Shown: in pieces, positions 58,596 to 60,371 of the stretch
How positions within the stretch are numbered: position 1 is the stretch's first letter
Layout: every line of letters begins with the position of its first letter
Assembly (NCBI GenBank): GCA_018241965.1
Contig: JAFECS010000017.1
Location: forward strand, 1-60,371
Reading direction: 5' to 3'
From: Pseudomonadota bacterium
GTDB taxonomy: Bacteria > Pseudomonadota > Gammaproteobacteria > Berkiellales > Berkiellaceae
Length of the DNA: 60,371 bases
Notes under the pieces: model-generated
What the model saw: only the letters and a program-made list of their open reading frames with translations
Told to the model about the DNA's origin: nothing
The model's database searches: none
Position numbers and translations under genes: made by a program

Positions 58596-60248
58596 ATGGG
58601 CATTAAGCCACTCATTAAGCCAGTGTTCGTTCTCTTATATTTAGTTAATGCGCTTTTTATGCCTTCATTATGTATAGGACATGAAAGTCCGGTTCACATA
58701 CTATCCTTCAAAATGGAACCCTTTTTGGCCCCTCAAACTAATTGTATAAAGGTAAAAGGTTCGCTCAAAGGTAAAACTTCTGGTGAATATCTATTACGTC
58801 TTCCTGCAAGTTTTTCTAACCTTCAATTTAATGCGGACAGTAAAAAAATATCATTAGCTAAAACATATGATCCAAAAACTGTTAGGTTGATCCATTATCC
58901 TGGTGAAGATATAAATTTTAGTTATGATGTTTGTATAAATAATCCTTACAGAAACGTCAGAACGCCGATTATTGAAGGCGAATTTATAGAGATTATTTCA
59001 GAGCTGATGCTATTAACGCCTGATGAAGAACCTTCAGCTTTGGCATTGATAAACATTGATTTAACAGCTTTCCCTGATGATTTAAAAACGGTTACGAGTT
59101 ATAACCACAGTCAGCGTAAATTCCAAGTTGCAACAACGATTAATGATTTTAGAGATTCTGTTTTTGCGATAGGTGATTTTAATTTAGATAAAATAAATAT
59201 CAATGAAAATGATGTTTTGGTTGTAACAAATGGAACCTGGTCTTACTTTGAACATTCTCCAAGTGATTATGTAAAAGAAGTTCTTAAAGCCCAAAGGAAT
59301 TTTTGGAATGATCATCATTTTCCACATTATGTAGTATTTTTAGTGAAACAGAACAAGCACTTTTGGGTACCCAAGCATATAACGGGAAAACATTGGCATA
59401 ACGTTGCTATCATTAACGCTCCTGAAGAAAAAGAGCTTTTTTCATTGCTGTTATATTCTTTGTCACATGAAGTGTTTCATGCATGGGTGGGTGAAAAAAT
59501 GAAAATCGAGCAACCTCAGGGTGGGTTGCAATGGTTTCTAGAAGGGTTCAATGACTACTATGGTTTGTATATATCCCAAAAAAGTAATTTAATTTCTTTG
59601 AAAGAATACATTGAAATATATAATTTATATATGCAGGAATACTTATTATCCCCTTTAAAAAATGTTTCTAATCAAACTATTAAAGAAAAATATCAATTTT
59701 TTGGCCCCTTTGCTCAGATTGCGCAGATCCGTGGTCATTTTTTAGCAAATCAATTAAGAAATGAATACGAAAACAACGGAGAAAATAAATTTGATAAGGC
59801 TATGAGAGATTTATTTTTACGCTATCAAGAACAAAAGTGGCCCAATTTAACGGAGGCCAGAATAGATGCAGTATTTCAAGAACATGTCGGTGCCAAGGCA
59901 TGGGAAGAGTTTAAGAACTTAGTGAATAGTGGAAAAGACATTACTTTCTCGCCAACAGTTTTTTTACCTTATGCAAAATTGGTTGAAAAGCAACTGGATG
60001 TTCCTGAATTTGGTTTCAACTTGAGTGATTTATATTTTAATAATTCAATTTCTCAAGTGGAGGTAAATAGTAATGCTTATCAGGCTGGCTTGAGAAATGG
60101 TCAGAAAGTTAAATCTTACGATATCAATCCAAGAGCCAAAGATAAAATAGTAACAATAACTGCCATTGAAGATGGCGCTGAAAAAATAATTAAATTCAAA
60201 CCAAAGGTGGTTCAAAAAAGAATTCCTCAATATGTTTTGGTAAATTAA
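58596..60248 (+). CDS. M61-like zinc metalloprotease with PDZ domain
   Basis: A 550-residue exported protease (hydrophobic N-terminus MGIKPLIKPVFVLLYLVNAL). The catalytic site is HEVFHAWVGEKM (His291, Glu292, His295), with the third zinc ligand Glu316 in WFLEGFNDYY, the M61 glycyl-aminopeptidase arrangement. The N-terminal domain of beta strands precedes it, and a C-terminal PDZ-like domain (VEVNSNAYQAGLRNGQKVKS) ends the protein. M61 enzymes are known for cleaving after Gly. ATG 58596 lies 6 bases after GGAG. It shares an operon with leader peptide 4. Confidence 0.82.
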   Translation: MGIKPLIKPVFVLLYLVNALFMPSLCIGHESPVHILSFKMEPFLAPQTNCIKVKGSLKGKTSGEYLLRLPASFSNLQFNADSKKISLAKTYDPKTVRLIHYPGEDINFSYDVCINNPYRNVRTPIIEGEFIEIISELMLLTPDEEPSALALINIDLTAFPDDLKTVTSYNHSQRKFQVATTINDFRDSVFAIGDFNLDKININENDVLVVTNGTWSYFEHSPSDYVKEVLKAQRNFWNDHHFPHYVVFLVKQNKHFWVPKHITGKHWHNVAIINAPEEKELFSLLLYSLSHEVFHAWVGEKMKIEQPQGGLQWFLEGFNDYYGLYISQKSNLISLKEYIEIYNLYMQEYLLSPLKNVSNQTIKEKYQFFGPFAQIAQIRGHFLANQLRNEYENNGENKFDKAMRDLFLRYQEQKWPNLTEARIDAVFQEHVGAKAWEEFKNLVNSGKDITFSPTVFLPYAKLVEKQLDVPEFGFNLSDLYFNNSISQVEVNSNAYQAGLRNGQKVKSYDINPRAKDKIVTITAIEDGAEKIIKFKPKVVQKRIPQYVLVN

Positions 60249-60250
60249 AG

Positions 60251-60371
60251 TCCCCCTCACCCTAGCCCTGGCTTAAGAGATTCCCCTCATCCGGCCGTTG
60301 GCCACCTTCTCCCTCAAGGGGAGAAGGGAAGAAACCAAAATTTTAGATCTTATTCCCTCTCCCCTTGTGGG
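60251..60371. repeat. REP-like palindromic repeat at the window edge
   Basis: A C-rich stretch starting CCCCCTCACCCTAGCCCTGG and including a near-perfect stem CCTTCTCC/GGAGAAGG and CCCTCTCCCCTTGTGGG at the end. This belongs to the common class of CCCTCACCC/GGGAGAGGG repeats that recur in many proteobacterial genomes. The right end is cut by the window, so its full length is unknown. Confidence 0.7.

Noticed and set aside
1..60371. CRISPR array, transposase or insertion sequence
   Set aside because: No regularly spaced direct repeats and no transposase or integrase frame were seen.

Overview
The window is one contiguous piece of an AT-rich gammaproteobacterial chromosome. The left edge carries the order alaS, lysC, csrA, followed by tRNA-Ser(GCU) and tRNA-Arg(ACG), a neighbourhood known from gammaproteobacteria. 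Much of the rest is accessory. Many genes encode proteins with eukaryote-like domains or host-targeting short motifs: a Ulp1/SUMO-type protease, a RhoGAP-like domain, a polyproline/WH2 protein, a C-terminal CaaX box, ankyrin repeats, a patatin lipase and a kinase-like fold. This combination points to an intracellular, protist-associated lineage such as the Legionellales (Legionella/Coxiella/Berkiella type). A Ulp1 protease with a SUMO-interacting motif and nuclear-localisation-like stretch would suit an organism acting on or in the host nucleus. The taxonomic statement is inference; there is no rRNA here.

Layout. 1-4.3 kb: alaS (5' truncated by the window), lysC, csrA and two tRNAs on the opposite strand. 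4.6-13.5 kb: a secreted protein, a membrane GGDEF diguanylate cyclase, a minus-strand operon (MFS transporter, MBL-fold protein, DUF2461 protein), a GST-like protein, a creatininase-family protein, a candidate effector with possible CsrA sites in its leader, and an FMN glutamate-synthase-like enzyme. 13.7-23.2 kb: ankyrin-like membrane protein, YqhA-type protein, a hairpin array, patatin lipase, coiled-coil protein, HMA-like protein, PF10118 protein, CapA-like protein and the first double-glycine leader peptide. 23.4-34.1 kb: uup, a thiolase, a universal stress protein, a kinase-like protein, a methyltransferase, an ankyrin protein, a monooxygenase with a second leader peptide, dadA and a GC-rich membrane protein next to tRNA-Arg(UCG). 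34.2-41.1 kb: ku-ligD (non-homologous end joining), the RhoGAP-like protein and mtnP-mtnA (methionine salvage). 41.1-55.1 kb: small secreted proteins, the WH2/polyproline protein, DUF3592 and other membrane proteins, an acetyltransferase, a deaminase, an alcohol dehydrogenase, a coiled-coil membrane protein, a hemerythrin, an aspartic protease with two DTG motifs, the CaaX protein, a class A beta-lactamase homologue with Cys at the Ser70 position, LysE with a third leader peptide, and the Ulp1 protease. 55.4-60.4 kb: a thioesterase, an outer-membrane-type protein, an S24 repressor, large inverted repeats, a fourth leader peptide, an M61-like metalloprotease and a terminal repeat.

Two themes stand out. 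First, a dense set of putative secreted effectors is scattered among housekeeping genes, with no secretion apparatus in the window. Second, four unlinked short genes share a bacteriocin-type double-glycine leader but have unrelated cargo and different partner genes (CapA-like, monooxygenase, LysE exporter, metalloprotease), suggesting a dispersed peptide-export system whose transporter lies elsewhere. Domain names come from motif recognition; no database search was run.
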